Assembly (NCBI GenBank): GCA_023142215.1
Contig: JAGLJW010000067.1
Coordinates: 1 to 11,895, forward strand
Reading direction: 5' to 3'
Origin: Candidatus Parcubacteria bacterium
GTDB taxonomy: Bacteria > Patescibacteriota > Patescibacteriia > Patescibacteriales > UBA12075
Length of the DNA stretch: 11,895 nt
Numbering within the stretch: position 1 is the stretch's first letter; every line of letters starts with the position of its first letter. The translations under genes were made by a program, and so were the position numbers. The notes under the pieces are model-generated. The model was not told the DNA's origin, did not search any database, and saw only the letters and a list, made by a program, of their open reading frames with translations. Positions 5,928 through 11,895 of this stretch are shown piece by piece.

Positions 5928-6563
5928 CTATTTTTCATTTACCGAAACTGATAATGGATTAATTTCATCAATTGCTTTGCCATAAATCTCAGCATTTTTA
6001 ATTAACCAATCATCTGCCTCCTCTTCAAGCATCCAGCTAACAACTCCGAGTATCGTCTTACGGTAAATAATCATATAGGTTTGTTCAGCATTAAATATTT
6101 TCATAATAAAAATATGTGCATCTGGTCTATCCAGCAAATTAACTTGTAGCGATGTTATATAAAATACGTCCTTATTGTTTTTGTCAGAAGAAATAAACGG
6201 TTGATATAGCTTATCTCCATTTTTTTTCCTATCTTCAATGACATTGTTGGCAAGATCTTCGGCTTTAATATTATTATCATAAACATTGATAGTAATTTCT
6301 ATTAAAGATGGCAAATTTCCAGGAGAATAATAAAAAGCAGTGCCGTTATTTATGCTCTCCGTGTCATAAAACTTATAATTTTCTCCCACAAATTTAATAA
6401 TATCATTTTCCTTATCAAAAACTTGTGTTGTTTGAATATTTTTAGGTACTTGTGATGATTGTTTTTCGTTTAAGTTCCCCTTCAAATCAACATAAGTTTT
6501 GTTGAGTTAGCAACCTGCTGTAAATAGCAATATCACCAATAAAGCAAGAAGTGCTTTTTTCAT
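5928..6563 (-). pseudogene. Lipoprotein gene interrupted by an in-frame TAA right after the lipobox cysteine
   Basis: ATG 6563 encodes a complete type II signal peptide (MKKALLALLVILLFTAGC, lipobox FTAGC). The very next codon is TAA (6507-6509). The same frame then stays open for 192 codons to TAG at 5928. The downstream part is a soluble domain (KFVGENYKFYD, YSPGNLPSLIEITINVYD, and so on) like a secreted CPR-type lipoprotein of about 210 residues. The reading frame is intact apart from that one codon, so this is a recent nonsense change, a sequencing/assembly error, or expression of a cytoplasmic remnant from a later start (TTG 6485). TAA readthrough or recoding is unlikely, because TAA ends gatB and gyrB. 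The ATG lies ten bases after the Mug-like stop, so the two are probably co-transcribed. No named family recognised. Confidence 0.7.
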
Positions 6564-6573
6564 AAGTGTGTAG

Positions 6574-7119
6574 TTATTTATTTTTTATTTTTTGATACAA
6601 TTTATTCCATTCTTCTTCGTGATTATACTTTTTCCAAACAGTATTTACGCCGGATGTAGAAGGTAAAACCCAAATTTTTGTTATACCTATTGAATATTTA
6701 TTTTCTTGTTCACCCCATGATATTTTTTTCTTGTTTTTATTTAAAAATGCTGAAGCGGATTTTTTGCCATTAAAAGTTAAAACTTTAGGTTGCAATTTTT
6801 CAATATTATTTTTCAGTATCTCAATATCATTATCTGTCGCATCAATTTTTTTATCCATCCCAGATTGATTTTTTACTAAATCAGTTAAACCAAGATGGTA
6901 TTCTAATACTTCTTCATAATTACAACTTTTTATTATTTTGTCAGTAAATCCTGCTCCACTTAGAATATTCCAAAATTTATTATTTTTATTTGCGTAATAT
7001 CCACCGACTTTAGCTGAAAGCTCACCAGCAGCCATGCCACAAAAAACAACTTCTAAATTGTATGTTATATGAGCATTTTTATAGACATCAGGGACATCTG
7101 GCAATAATTCCTTACTCAT
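6574..7119 (-). CDS. Mug/TDG-like uracil-DNA-glycosylase superfamily protein
   Basis: 181 residues. The core VVFCGMAAGELSAKVGGYYA followed by NKFWNIL (24-53) aligns with motif A of mismatch-specific G:U/T glycosylases, which is usually GINPG followed by Ser-x3-Gly and NxFW. LGLTDL (76-81), PKVLTFNGKKSA (111-122) and WVLPSTSG (150-157, matching the NPSG/S motif B region) complete the fold. Such enzymes remove uracil or other damaged bases from DNA to start base-excision repair. The motif A Asn of Mug/TDG is replaced by Ala30 (GMAAG). I recall a branch of Mug-like proteins with similar Gly-Thr-Ala-Ala-Gly, so activity may rest on another residue; this is not certain. The start is an ATG without Shine-Dalgarno. 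The stop is ten bases before the interrupted lipoprotein gene. Confidence 0.83.
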   Translation of the reverse strand: MSKELLPDVPDVYKNAHITYNLEVVFCGMAAGELSAKVGGYYANKNNKFWNILSGAGFTDKIIKSCNYEEVLEYHLGLTDLVKNQSGMDKKIDATDNDIEILKNNIEKLQPKVLTFNGKKSASAFLNKNKKKISWGEQENKYSIGITKIWVLPSTSGVNTVWKKYNHEEEWNKLYQKIKNK

Positions 7120-7146
7120 ATTGTTGTTGAATTATTTTAAATTAGT

Positions 7147-7168
7147 AAATTTATTTGTTGATAAATTT
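7147..7168 (-). terminator. Hairpin just after the 7172-7996 gene
   Basis: AAATTTAT (7147-7154) and ATAAATTT (7161-7168) form an 8-bp stem with a 6-base loop, four bases past the stop of the membrane-protein gene. No good U-tract follows on the minus strand, so it may only slow polymerase or protect the 3' end. Confidence 0.35.
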
Positions 7169-7171
7169 GAA

Positions 7172-7996
7172 TTATAAGTGTGTTGTAATTGAATTATCTA
7201 TTTTTTTTATTTCTACTAAAAATTCAGCAAATTCATTATAGTTATCAAGAAATTGATCAAGTTGCTCTTGACTAAATATGTATCTATTAGTATAAGGACT
7301 ATCTGTAATAGAAACAATAGTGGTAACATGATATCTGGAGTCTAAAAAATCATCTCTTTGTTTTAGTGAAATTTCTTCAGAAGCAATAGGCTCACTTATT
7401 AAATCATAAAAGGCATTATGTAGTTTCTTTAATAAATCAACTCCAATATTCACAATTGATTCCGCAACGTTCTTTTTAATGTTTTCGCCATGAATTGCTC
7501 TATTACATATAGATACAACTTCTTTTATCGGGACAATAATTTGCTTATCAATAATCTCGTGGCTATATAAATAACGTATTGCTAAATACAATGTTTTTTT
7601 GTGAAATTCTTTTTCTTGAGTAAAGATAATTTTAAAGATAATTTTTTCCAACTCTATTCTTAATTTTGCCAAAGCTAATACATGATCATTCTCCAAAGTA
7701 GAAAAAATATTTTCTACAATATCGTCAATTTCGTAAGGTAACACGGTATCGTCTTGAGGTAAATCTCTTACTTCGGTTTCAATTTTCTTTACTTCTTCAG
7801 GTTGAATTTCTGCCTCAAAGTCACCAAATTTTATTTTTTTAAGCGAACCAGACAGTGGCACAACAAATAGTAGCACAACAAGCAAAATAGTTATATTATC
7901 AATATTACACGAACCAATATCAAATAAATGCAAAACGAGCAATAACAATACTATAAAAAATATTACGTATGGCATGTATCTAATTATTTTCTTCAT
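7172..7996 (-). CDS. Two-TM membrane protein with DUF4145-like cytoplasmic domain
   Basis: 274 residues. Two N-terminal hydrophobic segments (about 9-27 and 34-52) form a membrane hairpin. Next comes KIKFGDFEAEIQPEEVKKIETEVRDLP, a linker of the kind seen in membrane-anchored regulatory proteins. A helical domain (about 95-200) follows, with ALAKLRIELEKIIFKI and CNRAIHGENI; the Arg-x2-Leu-Glu and Arg-x-x-His-Gly pattern resembles DUF4145/HEPN-like domains, which appear in some defence and restriction-linked proteins. A C-terminal segment (about 210-274) has no recognisable motif. The HEPN RNase signature (Arg-x4-6-His) could be read as Arg167-x2-His170 but the spacing is off, so I do not claim nuclease activity. 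It is preceded by a terminator at 8017-8038 and stands alone. Confidence 0.6.
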   Translation of the reverse strand: MKKIIRYMPYVIFFIVLLLLVLHLFDIGSCNIDNITILLVVLLFVVPLSGSLKKIKFGDFEAEIQPEEVKKIETEVRDLPQDDTVLPYEIDDIVENIFSTLENDHVLALAKLRIELEKIIFKIIFTQEKEFHKKTLYLAIRYLYSHEIIDKQIIVPIKEVVSICNRAIHGENIKKNVAESIVNIGVDLLKKLHNAFYDLISEPIASEEISLKQRDDFLDSRYHVTTIVSITDSPYTNRYIFSQEQLDQFLDNYNEFAEFLVEIKKIDNSITTHL

Positions 7997-8016
7997 ATTT
8001 AAATTAAGTATTGATT

Positions 8017-8038
8017 AAAAATTTTACTAACAGTAAAA
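8017..8038 (-). terminator. Intrinsic terminator of the noncoding unit at 8076-8349
   Basis: On the minus strand, TTTTACT, loop GTT, AGTAAAA (8038-8022) is followed directly by TTTTT (8021-8017). The stem is perfect. It lies between the structured RNA region and the start of the 7172-7996 gene, so it ends the upstream transcript. Confidence 0.65.
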
Positions 8039-8039
8039 C

Positions 8040-8056
8040 CAAATATTCCATATTTG
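8040..8056 (-). terminator. Second hairpin in tandem with the 8017-8038 terminator
   Basis: CAAATAT/ATATTTG with a 3-base loop (8040-8046, 8050-8056), a perfect 7-bp stem followed on the minus strand by GTTTTACTGTT. Two hairpins in a row suggest a double terminator. Confidence 0.5.
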
Positions 8057-8075
8057 ACGATGTAATAAATTTATT

Positions 8076-8349
8076 TGTGCGGAGGAGGGGAATTGCACCC
8101 CTCTATGCTACCCATCATGGACTCAAATTTATTTTTTTATTGCTTAATTCATAATTTCGGAAGAAAGTTTCTAAACCCTCCACGTGGACAGCCCCCTCAA
8201 TTATAAAATTTATAATCATATTCTTTACAATTAAAATAAATTTTATTTTAAATGTTAGAGTTATAAAAATAGCAATAAAGAGAACAAATTTTAGCTCCAC
8301 ATTAAAAAAATGAAATTGTATAAATCTAGCAATAAAACAACTAAATCTT
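8076..8349 (-). ncRNA. Candidate structured noncoding RNA with a tRNA-like 3' end
   Basis: A promoter (8356-8385) and a terminator (8017-8038) bracket about 330 bases without a convincing ORF. Two GC-rich islands (8079-8125 and 8176-8197) stand out from very AT-rich DNA. The minus-strand 3' end has exact tRNA geometry: a 5-bp T-stem (AGGGG 8102-8098 with CCCCT 8090-8086), a 7-base loop TGCAATT, a 7-base acceptor strand CCTCCGC (8085-8079), then A 8078 and CA; a CCA is not encoded. The acceptor strand pairs with GTGGAGG at 8183-8177 (one G-U) or six of seven with GTGGAGC at 8300-8294. No D-arm or anticodon arm is visible, so it is not an ordinary tRNA. The tmRNA D-loop motif TTCGAC is absent, so it is not a clear ssrA. 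A palindrome TCCACGTGGA lies in the upper island. The 5' boundary is estimated from the promoter. Confidence 0.4.
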
Positions 8350-8355
8350 GCTTGC

Positions 8356-8385
8356 ATTATATCACAAATATATTAAATCATACAA
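8356..8385 (-). promoter_or_regulatory. Promoter of the noncoding unit
   Basis: On the minus strand, TTGTAT (8380-8385), an 18-bp spacer and a consensus TATAAT (8356-8361) preceded by TGA, that is, an extended -10. Transcription should start near 8349. The ATG of an 80-codon ORF overlaps the -10 box, so this promoter cannot serve that ORF. Confidence 0.6.
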
Positions 8386-8417
8386 TTAACAAAAATTCTA
8401 CAAATAAAGAAATTAAA

Positions 8418-8438
8418 GTAAATATTTCCATTATTTAC
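8418..8438 (-). terminator. Terminator after queH
   Basis: GTAAATA/TATTTAC with a 7-base loop (8418-8424, 8432-8438), four bases past the queH stop and followed on the minus strand by TTTAATTTCTTTATTT. The stem is A/T-rich. Confidence 0.5.
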
Positions 8439-8441
8439 ACA

Positions 8442-8999
8442 TCATTTTTTACTAAATTCACAACCACAATAATCCTGCCTATATAAATTTAATTCATAAG
8501 AAAGTTTGACGGATTTTTTGAAGCCGTCTTTTTTCTTGAAATCTTCTTCTAGGAATTTAACATTATATTGTTTTGATAGTTCATTTCCAAATTCTAAAAT
8601 TAATTTAGCATCTTTGTGAGGACTTATTGTTAATGTTGTTGTAAAATAATCAAACCCATTATTTGAAGCATACTCAGCACTCTTTTGAAGTCTGTCAATA
8701 TAACAAATTTTACACCGTGCTCCCCTTTCTGGTTCATTTTCTAATCCTTTTATTTTATCTAACCATTTCTCGTGATCATATTCTCCAAAAATAATATTTA
8801 AATTTTCCTTTTTAGCTATTTCGTTAACTGTTTTTAATCGTTTTTCATATTCGCTTTTCGGATAAATACTTGGATTATAAAAAAATAAAGTTAATTCAAA
8901 ATCTTTATTTAAAACTTGTGAAACATAAGCTCCGCAAGATATACAACAAATATGTAAAAGTAATTTAGGTTTTTTCAAATCTTGTTCTGACATAAACAT
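8442..8999 (-). CDS. queH: Epoxyqueuosine reductase QueH
   Basis: 185 residues, about the family norm. QueH (formerly DUF208) performs the last step of queuosine synthesis, reducing epoxyqueuosine to queuosine in tRNAs with GUN anticodons; it is a non-orthologous alternative to QueG. The signature cysteines are all present: HICCISC (Cys18, Cys19, Cys22), RGARCKICYIDRL (Cys96, Cys99) and YRQDYCGCEFS (Cys178, Cys180). They carry the iron-sulfur cluster and metal/redox site in this family. TTTLTISPHKDAKLI and FKKKDGFKKSVKLS are also typical. The ATG at 8999 (or Met3 at 8993) lies inside the end of the VanZ-like gene, which overlaps by about 35 bases, so translation is probably coupled. No other queuosine genes are in the window; the host may salvage precursors or carry them elsewhere. 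A terminator hairpin follows. Confidence 0.95.
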   Translation of the reverse strand: MFMSEQDLKKPKLLLHICCISCGAYVSQVLNKDFELTLFFYNPSIYPKSEYEKRLKTVNEIAKKENLNIIFGEYDHEKWLDKIKGLENEPERGARCKICYIDRLQKSAEYASNNGFDYFTTTLTISPHKDAKLILEFGNELSKQYNVKFLEEDFKKKDGFKKSVKLSYELNLYRQDYCGCEFSKK

Positions 9000-9357
9000 A
9001 AATATTTATTAAAATAATTCCAGCAAAACCTGCCATTAAATCATGTTCGGAACTTTCTCTGCTTGGTAAAAAAGTTTGGATATATTCTGTTAATAATGAA
9101 TAAGAAAATCCTAAAATAATAGAAATAAAATAATATCTTAATTTTCTATAATTATTGAAATAAAAAAGTACCAAAAAAGAAAACATAGCAAATATTGCAC
9201 CATGTATAAATTTATCATTGTTATTATTAGGTATTTGCCCTATTTCTAAAACAGATTGCATCGGATATGTCGTTAAAATCATTATCAAAACAACACACAA
9301 TAACAATAAAAACAATCTAGTTTTTTTCTTCAAATTATTCATAATCATAAAATACAT
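8965..9357 (-). CDS. VanZ-like family membrane protein
   Basis: 130 residues with four hydrophobic segments (about 14-32, 49-66, 72-90 and 105-122). It matches the VanZ-like domain (PF04892): NDKFIHGAIFAMFSFLVLF after the first segment, ILGFSYSLLTEYIQTFLPSRESSEHDLMAGFAGI in the second half, with the conserved Lys-x-x-His, Glu-Tyr-x-Gln, Pro-x-Arg and Asp. VanZ gives low-level teicoplanin resistance in enterococci, but most short homologues are uncharacterised envelope proteins, so no resistance role is implied. Met1 (9357), Met4 and Met6 are all possible starts; none has a Shine-Dalgarno. A promoter lies 17 bases upstream of Met1. Its 3' end overlaps queH, and the two form one operon without an obvious functional link. 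Confidence 0.85.
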   Translation of the reverse strand: MYFMIMNNLKKKTRLFLLLLCVVLIMILTTYPMQSVLEIGQIPNNNNDKFIHGAIFAMFSFLVLFYFNNYRKLRYYFISIILGFSYSLLTEYIQTFLPSRESSEHDLMAGFAGIILINIYVYVRTRFEKT

Positions 9358-9373
9358 TTTCTAAATATCTATA

Positions 9374-9402
9374 ATTATATACGAATAAACCATAAAAGTA
9401 AA
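9374..9402 (-). promoter_or_regulatory. Promoter of the VanZ-like/queH operon
   Basis: On the minus strand, TTTACT (9397-9402), a 17-bp spacer and consensus TATAAT (9374-9379). The predicted transcript start near 9367 leaves a leader of only about 10 bases before ATG 9357, or somewhat more if Met4 or Met6 is used. Confidence 0.6.
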
Positions 9403-9445
9403 TAAATCCTTCTAATCATAGTATACTAAATTTAATGTAATATTT

Positions 9446-9577
9446 TTTTGTCATTTCGTAGCAAAGCGAAGAAATCCCTTCAAAATAGCAGAGAATAATC
9501 AAACTTTGCAAACAATAACAATATTATAGAATTTTGTAATATTGAAGGGATCTTTCGCTAAAGCTCAAGATGACAAA
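9446..9577. mobile_element. MITE-like inverted repeat (TTTTGTCAT...ATGACAAAA)
   Basis: About 130 bp with imperfect terminal inverted repeats. The left arm runs TTTTGTCATTTCG, then AGCGAA, then ATCCCTTCAA; the right arm (about 9541-9577) is its near reverse complement, with TTGAAGGGAT, TTCGCT and ATGACAAAA. A nested perfect 8-bp stem (CAATATTA 9519-9526, TAATATTG 9537-9544) sits in the core. There is no coding capacity. It resembles the short dispersed repeats with a TGTCATTCTGAGCGAAGCGAAGAATCT-type consensus seen in CPR and some other genomes. It fills the gap between the divergent VanZ-like and gyrB promoters. The rest of the 9358-9767 gap holds only the promoters and the gyrB leader. Confidence 0.7.
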
Positions 9578-9670
9578 AGATTGTGTTTTTTTGAAAATAT
9601 TACTTTTATCCTATATTTATAAGCCGAAGTAACTAATACACCACACTTAATATTACAAAACCTACGAAAC

Positions 9671-9699
9671 TTGCTTTTTCTTATGGTTTTTGCTAAAAT
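9671..9699 (+). promoter_or_regulatory. gyrB promoter with extended -10
   Basis: TTGCTT (9671-9676), a 17-bp spacer ending in TGC, and TAAAAT (9694-9699): an extended -10 promoter. The predicted start near 9706 gives a leader of about 62 bases. A second TATAAT (9741-9746) closer to the gene lacks a good -35. Confidence 0.6.
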
Positions 9700-9713
9700 T
9701 AAATTAACAACAA

Positions 9714-9738
9714 AAGTCATAAAAATGACTTGTTTTTT
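9714..9738 (+). promoter_or_regulatory. Terminator-like hairpin in the gyrB leader (possible attenuator)
   Basis: AAGTCAT (9714-9720), loop AAAA, ATGACTT (9725-9731), then GTTTTTT (9732-9738). The stem is perfect and the U-tract is immediate, but the structure lies within the predicted gyrB transcript, about 10 bases from its 5' end and 30 bases before the ATG. No other plus-strand gene precedes it, so it may attenuate gyrB or end a very short transcript. Confidence 0.5.
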
Positions 9739-9767
9739 ATGTATAATTAAATATAAGAATTAAGAAT

Positions 9768-11777
9768 ATGGTAAAAAAAGAAAAAATTGAAAAAGATTAT
9801 GGTGCTGATTCAATTACAGTATTAGAAGGTTTGGATCCTGTGAGAAAAAGACCAGGAATGTATATTGGTTCTACCTCAGTAGAAGGTCTTCATCATTTAA
9901 TTTGGGAAGTCGTTGATAATGGTTTTGATGAAGCAATGGCAGGACATGCAGATAAAATAGATATTACTTTGCTTGATGATGGAATGGTTAGAGTCTCTGA
10001 TAATGGTCGTGGAATTCCTGTTTCAAAACATAAGGTAACAGGTGTTTCTGCTCTTGAAACTGTACTAACAAAACTTCATGCTGGCGGTAAATTTGGAGGT
10101 GAAAATAGTGGATATAAAGCTTCTGGTGGACTTCATGGTGTTGGTGTATCTGTTGTAAATGCACTTAGTATATATCTTGAAGCAGAAATTCATAGAGAAG
10201 GTAAAGTTTGGAAACAAACTTATAAAATCGGTAAACCTCAAAAGCCAATTAAAGCAACAGGAAAATCTGATGAGACAGGAACAGTTATTACTTTTCAACC
10301 TGACAAAACAATTTTTCCAGAAACAGAATTTAACTGGAATACAATAATTAAACGTCTTAGACAACAAACATATTTAAATAAAGCCGTAACAGTTTTAATT
10401 CATGATAGGCGTAGCAATCATTCAAAAAAAGATTATACTTTTTATTTTGAAGGTGGCATTAAATCATACGTAAAAGTTTTGAATAGAGGAAAAAGTATTA
10501 AAAATTCAAGTGTTTTCCATGTTGAAAAAGATATAGAAGATGCTAATGTGGCAGTTGCTCTTCAATATACAGATGAATTTACCGAAATGACTCTTCCTTT
10601 TGCCAATACTATTTATAATCCAGAAGGAGGTTATCATGTCGCCGGATTTAGAAGTTCTTTAACTAGAACAATTAACGCCTATGCAAGAAATAAAAAATTA
10701 TTAAAAGAAAAAGAAGAAAATTTAAGTGGCGATGATGTTCGCGAAGGTATAACATGTATTATTAGTGTGAAACTTCTTGAACCACAATTTGAAGGTCAAA
10801 CGAAAGGAAAACTTGGAAATGCAGAAATGAAAAATTATGTTGAACAAATTTTTGGTGAAGCTTTTGCAATATTCCTAGAAGAACATCCAAAAGAGGCTGA
10901 AGCAATAATTGGAAAATGTATTTTATCTTGCCGAGCTAGATTAGCTGCTAAAACAGCTAGAGCAACTATTCTAAGAAAAGGTATTTTAGATTCTATGACT
11001 CTTCCAGGAAAACTTTCCGACTGTTCTTCCCGAAAAGCAGAATTATCAGAATTATATATTGTGGAGGGAGACTCAGCTGGCGGTTCTGCTAAACAAGGAC
11101 GTGATAGAAAATTTCAAGCTATTCTTCCACTTCGTGGTAAAATTTTAAATACCGAAAGAGCAAGATTGGATAAAATGCTAGCCAATAACGAAGTTAAAAA
11201 TTTAGTTATTGCACTTGGTACAAATATTGGAGATCAACTAGATCTTAGTAAATTGAGATATCACAGGGTTGTAATAATGACAGATGCTGATGTTGATGGA
11301 GCTCATATTAGAACTTTATTATTAACTTTATTTTATAGATATTTTAAAGAACTTGTAGTAAAAGGACATCTTTATGTAGCTCAGCCACCGCTTTACCAAT
11401 TGAAAAAAGGCAAAGAAATAGAATATGCTTATACGGAAAATGAAAAAATAGAAATTATTAAAAAAATGGGCGGAGAAATTAAAGAAGCAAATGAAATTGA
11501 TGATGAAGAAAATGAAGATGAAAAAGAAAAATCTACAAAAGCCACAAAGAAACCAACAAAGATTAATATACAACGGTACAAAGGTTTAGGAGAAATGAAT
11601 CCTGAGCAACTTTGGGAAACAACAATGAATCCAGAAACAAGACTTATGAGTCAAGTAACTGTTGACGATGCAGCTTTTGCTGATCAAACTTTTGACATGC
11701 TAATGGGTGGAGATGTTGCACCAAGAAAAAATTTCATACAAACTCATGCTAAGGAGGTTACAAACCTTGATGCTTAA
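9768..11777 (+). CDS. gyrB: DNA gyrase subunit B
   Basis: 669 residues, in the range of GyrB proteins lacking the long proteobacterial insert. GyrB is the ATPase subunit of the A2B2 gyrase that introduces negative supercoils. The GHKL ATPase domain has RKRPGMYIGST (27-36), EVVDN with catalytic Glu47, DNGRGIP (78-84) and KASGGLHGVGVSVVNALS. The transducer domain follows (QYTDEFTEMTLPFANTIYN, then EGGYH). The Toprim domain has EGDSAGGSAKQGRDRKF (Glu433) and DADVDGAHI (Asp506, 508, 510) for magnesium binding. The C-terminal RYKGLGEMNPEQLWETTM (from about 603) favours GyrB over ParE. An acidic/lysine-rich segment (about 570-598) interrupts the region before that motif and is probably a flexible loop. 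It is preceded by an extended -10 promoter and a leader hairpin, and followed by a strong terminator. The ATG start is set by the family; there is no Shine-Dalgarno. Confidence 0.97.
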   Translation: MVKKEKIEKDYGADSITVLEGLDPVRKRPGMYIGSTSVEGLHHLIWEVVDNGFDEAMAGHADKIDITLLDDGMVRVSDNGRGIPVSKHKVTGVSALETVLTKLHAGGKFGGENSGYKASGGLHGVGVSVVNALSIYLEAEIHREGKVWKQTYKIGKPQKPIKATGKSDETGTVITFQPDKTIFPETEFNWNTIIKRLRQQTYLNKAVTVLIHDRRSNHSKKDYTFYFEGGIKSYVKVLNRGKSIKNSSVFHVEKDIEDANVAVALQYTDEFTEMTLPFANTIYNPEGGYHVAGFRSSLTRTINAYARNKKLLKEKEENLSGDDVREGITCIISVKLLEPQFEGQTKGKLGNAEMKNYVEQIFGEAFAIFLEEHPKEAEAIIGKCILSCRARLAAKTARATILRKGILDSMTLPGKLSDCSSRKAELSELYIVEGDSAGGSAKQGRDRKFQAILPLRGKILNTERARLDKMLANNEVKNLVIALGTNIGDQLDLSKLRYHRVVIMTDADVDGAHIRTLLLTLFYRYFKELVVKGHLYVAQPPLYQLKKGKEIEYAYTENEKIEIIKKMGGEIKEANEIDDEENEDEKEKSTKATKKPTKINIQRYKGLGEMNPEQLWETTMNPETRLMSQVTVDDAAFADQTFDMLMGGDVAPRKNFIQTHAKEVTNLDA

Positions 11778-11793
11778 AAAAATATTGTAATAA

Positions 11794-11830
11794 AAATAAA
11801 CACACTTTTTAAAGTGTGCTTATTTGTTTT
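11794..11830 (+). terminator. Intrinsic terminator after gyrB, possibly bidirectional
   Basis: Arms 11794-11808 and 11811-11825 pair over 15 positions with one A/C mismatch (G-U in minus-strand RNA); the core is CACACTTT/AAAGTGTG. TTATTTGTTTT follows. It starts 17 bases after the gyrB stop. The G-U on the minus strand suggests it may also stop a gene converging from the right. Confidence 0.75.
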
Positions 11831-11855
11831 AAAGTAATTACTTATTAATCTCAAA

Positions 11856-11895
11856 TGTCATTCTGGAACAAAGCGAATGCGTAGTGATAGAATCT
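11856..11895. repeat. Partial second copy of the TGTCATT/AGCGAA dispersed repeat
   Basis: TGTCATTCTGGAACAAAGCGAA followed by AGAATCT at the window edge. TGTCATT and CAAAGCGAA are separated by six bases here, exactly as in the left arm of the 9446-9577 element. The copy is cut by the window edge. Confidence 0.6.

Noticed and set aside
8076..8349. Calling the structured RNA a tmRNA (ssrA) or a tRNA outright
   Set aside because: No TTCGAC D-loop, no tag ending in Ala-Leu-Ala-Ala, no G3-U70 pair and no anticodon arm are visible, so only a tRNA-like 3' end is claimed.
8115..8357. 80-codon ORF on the minus strand beneath the noncoding unit
   Set aside because: Its ATG overlaps the -10 box, the N-terminal half is a low-complexity Phe/Ile/Lys translation of AT-rich DNA, and no domain is recognisable. 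Its end runs into the GC-rich structured region.
10065..11573. Short ORFs inside gyrB on both strands
   Set aside because: Shadows of a fully conserved GyrB reading frame; the 11328-11573 ORF is a Phe-rich antisense of Lys/Glu codons.
1..11895. CRISPR array, prophage, transposase gene or rRNA
   Set aside because: No regularly spaced repeats, phage structural genes, transposase motifs or rRNA-like sequence were seen on either strand.

Overview
The window is AT-rich, with compact, mostly minus-strand genes. Only one start (the M23 peptidase gene at the left edge) has a clear Shine-Dalgarno sequence. The protein set (GatB, GyrB, QueH, a VanZ-like protein, DUF134/DUF5320, small lipoproteins and membrane proteins) fits an uncultured small-genome bacterium, most likely Patescibacteria/CPR. 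This is an inference from gene content and composition; no rRNA or other lineage marker is present. TAA, TAG and TGA all appear to act as stops, so the standard bacterial code fits.

Layout. 1-1021 (-): 5' part of a secreted M23 metallopeptidase. 1140-1817 (-): a lipoprotein of unknown function with a TTGACA promoter. 1939-2064 (-): a possible 41-residue membrane peptide containing a run of eight G. 2146-3956 (-): a five-gene cluster, in transcription order DUF5320, a DUF134 helix-turn-helix regulator, two half-size ArsP/YraQ-type permease proteins and a NifX/NifB-type (PF02579) protein. It is driven by a strong promoter placed back-to-back with that of gatB. 4173-5681 (+): gatB. 5928-7119 (-): a Mug-like uracil-DNA-glycosylase-fold gene followed by a lipoprotein gene with an in-frame TAA directly after the lipobox cysteine. 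7172-7996 (-): a two-TM membrane protein with a DUF4145-like domain. About 8017-8385 (-): a transcription unit with its own promoter and terminator and no convincing ORF. It contains a GC-rich island whose 3' end has exact tRNA T-arm/acceptor geometry. 8442-9357 (-): a VanZ-like gene overlapping queH. 9446-9577: a MITE-like inverted repeat of a dispersed family, with a second partial copy at the right edge. 9768-11777 (+): gyrB, with an extended -10 promoter and a terminator-like hairpin in its leader.

The main candidates for something undescribed are the DUF5320/DUF134/split-permease/PF02579 cluster, which looks like a self-regulated transport or metal/cofactor module, and the tRNA-like noncoding transcription unit at about 8076-8349. 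The gyrB leader hairpin, the repeat pair flanking gyrB, the interrupted lipoprotein and the Mug-like protein with Ala in place of the usual motif Asn are smaller points. Many perfect A/T-only hairpins follow genes and are the probable intrinsic terminators here.
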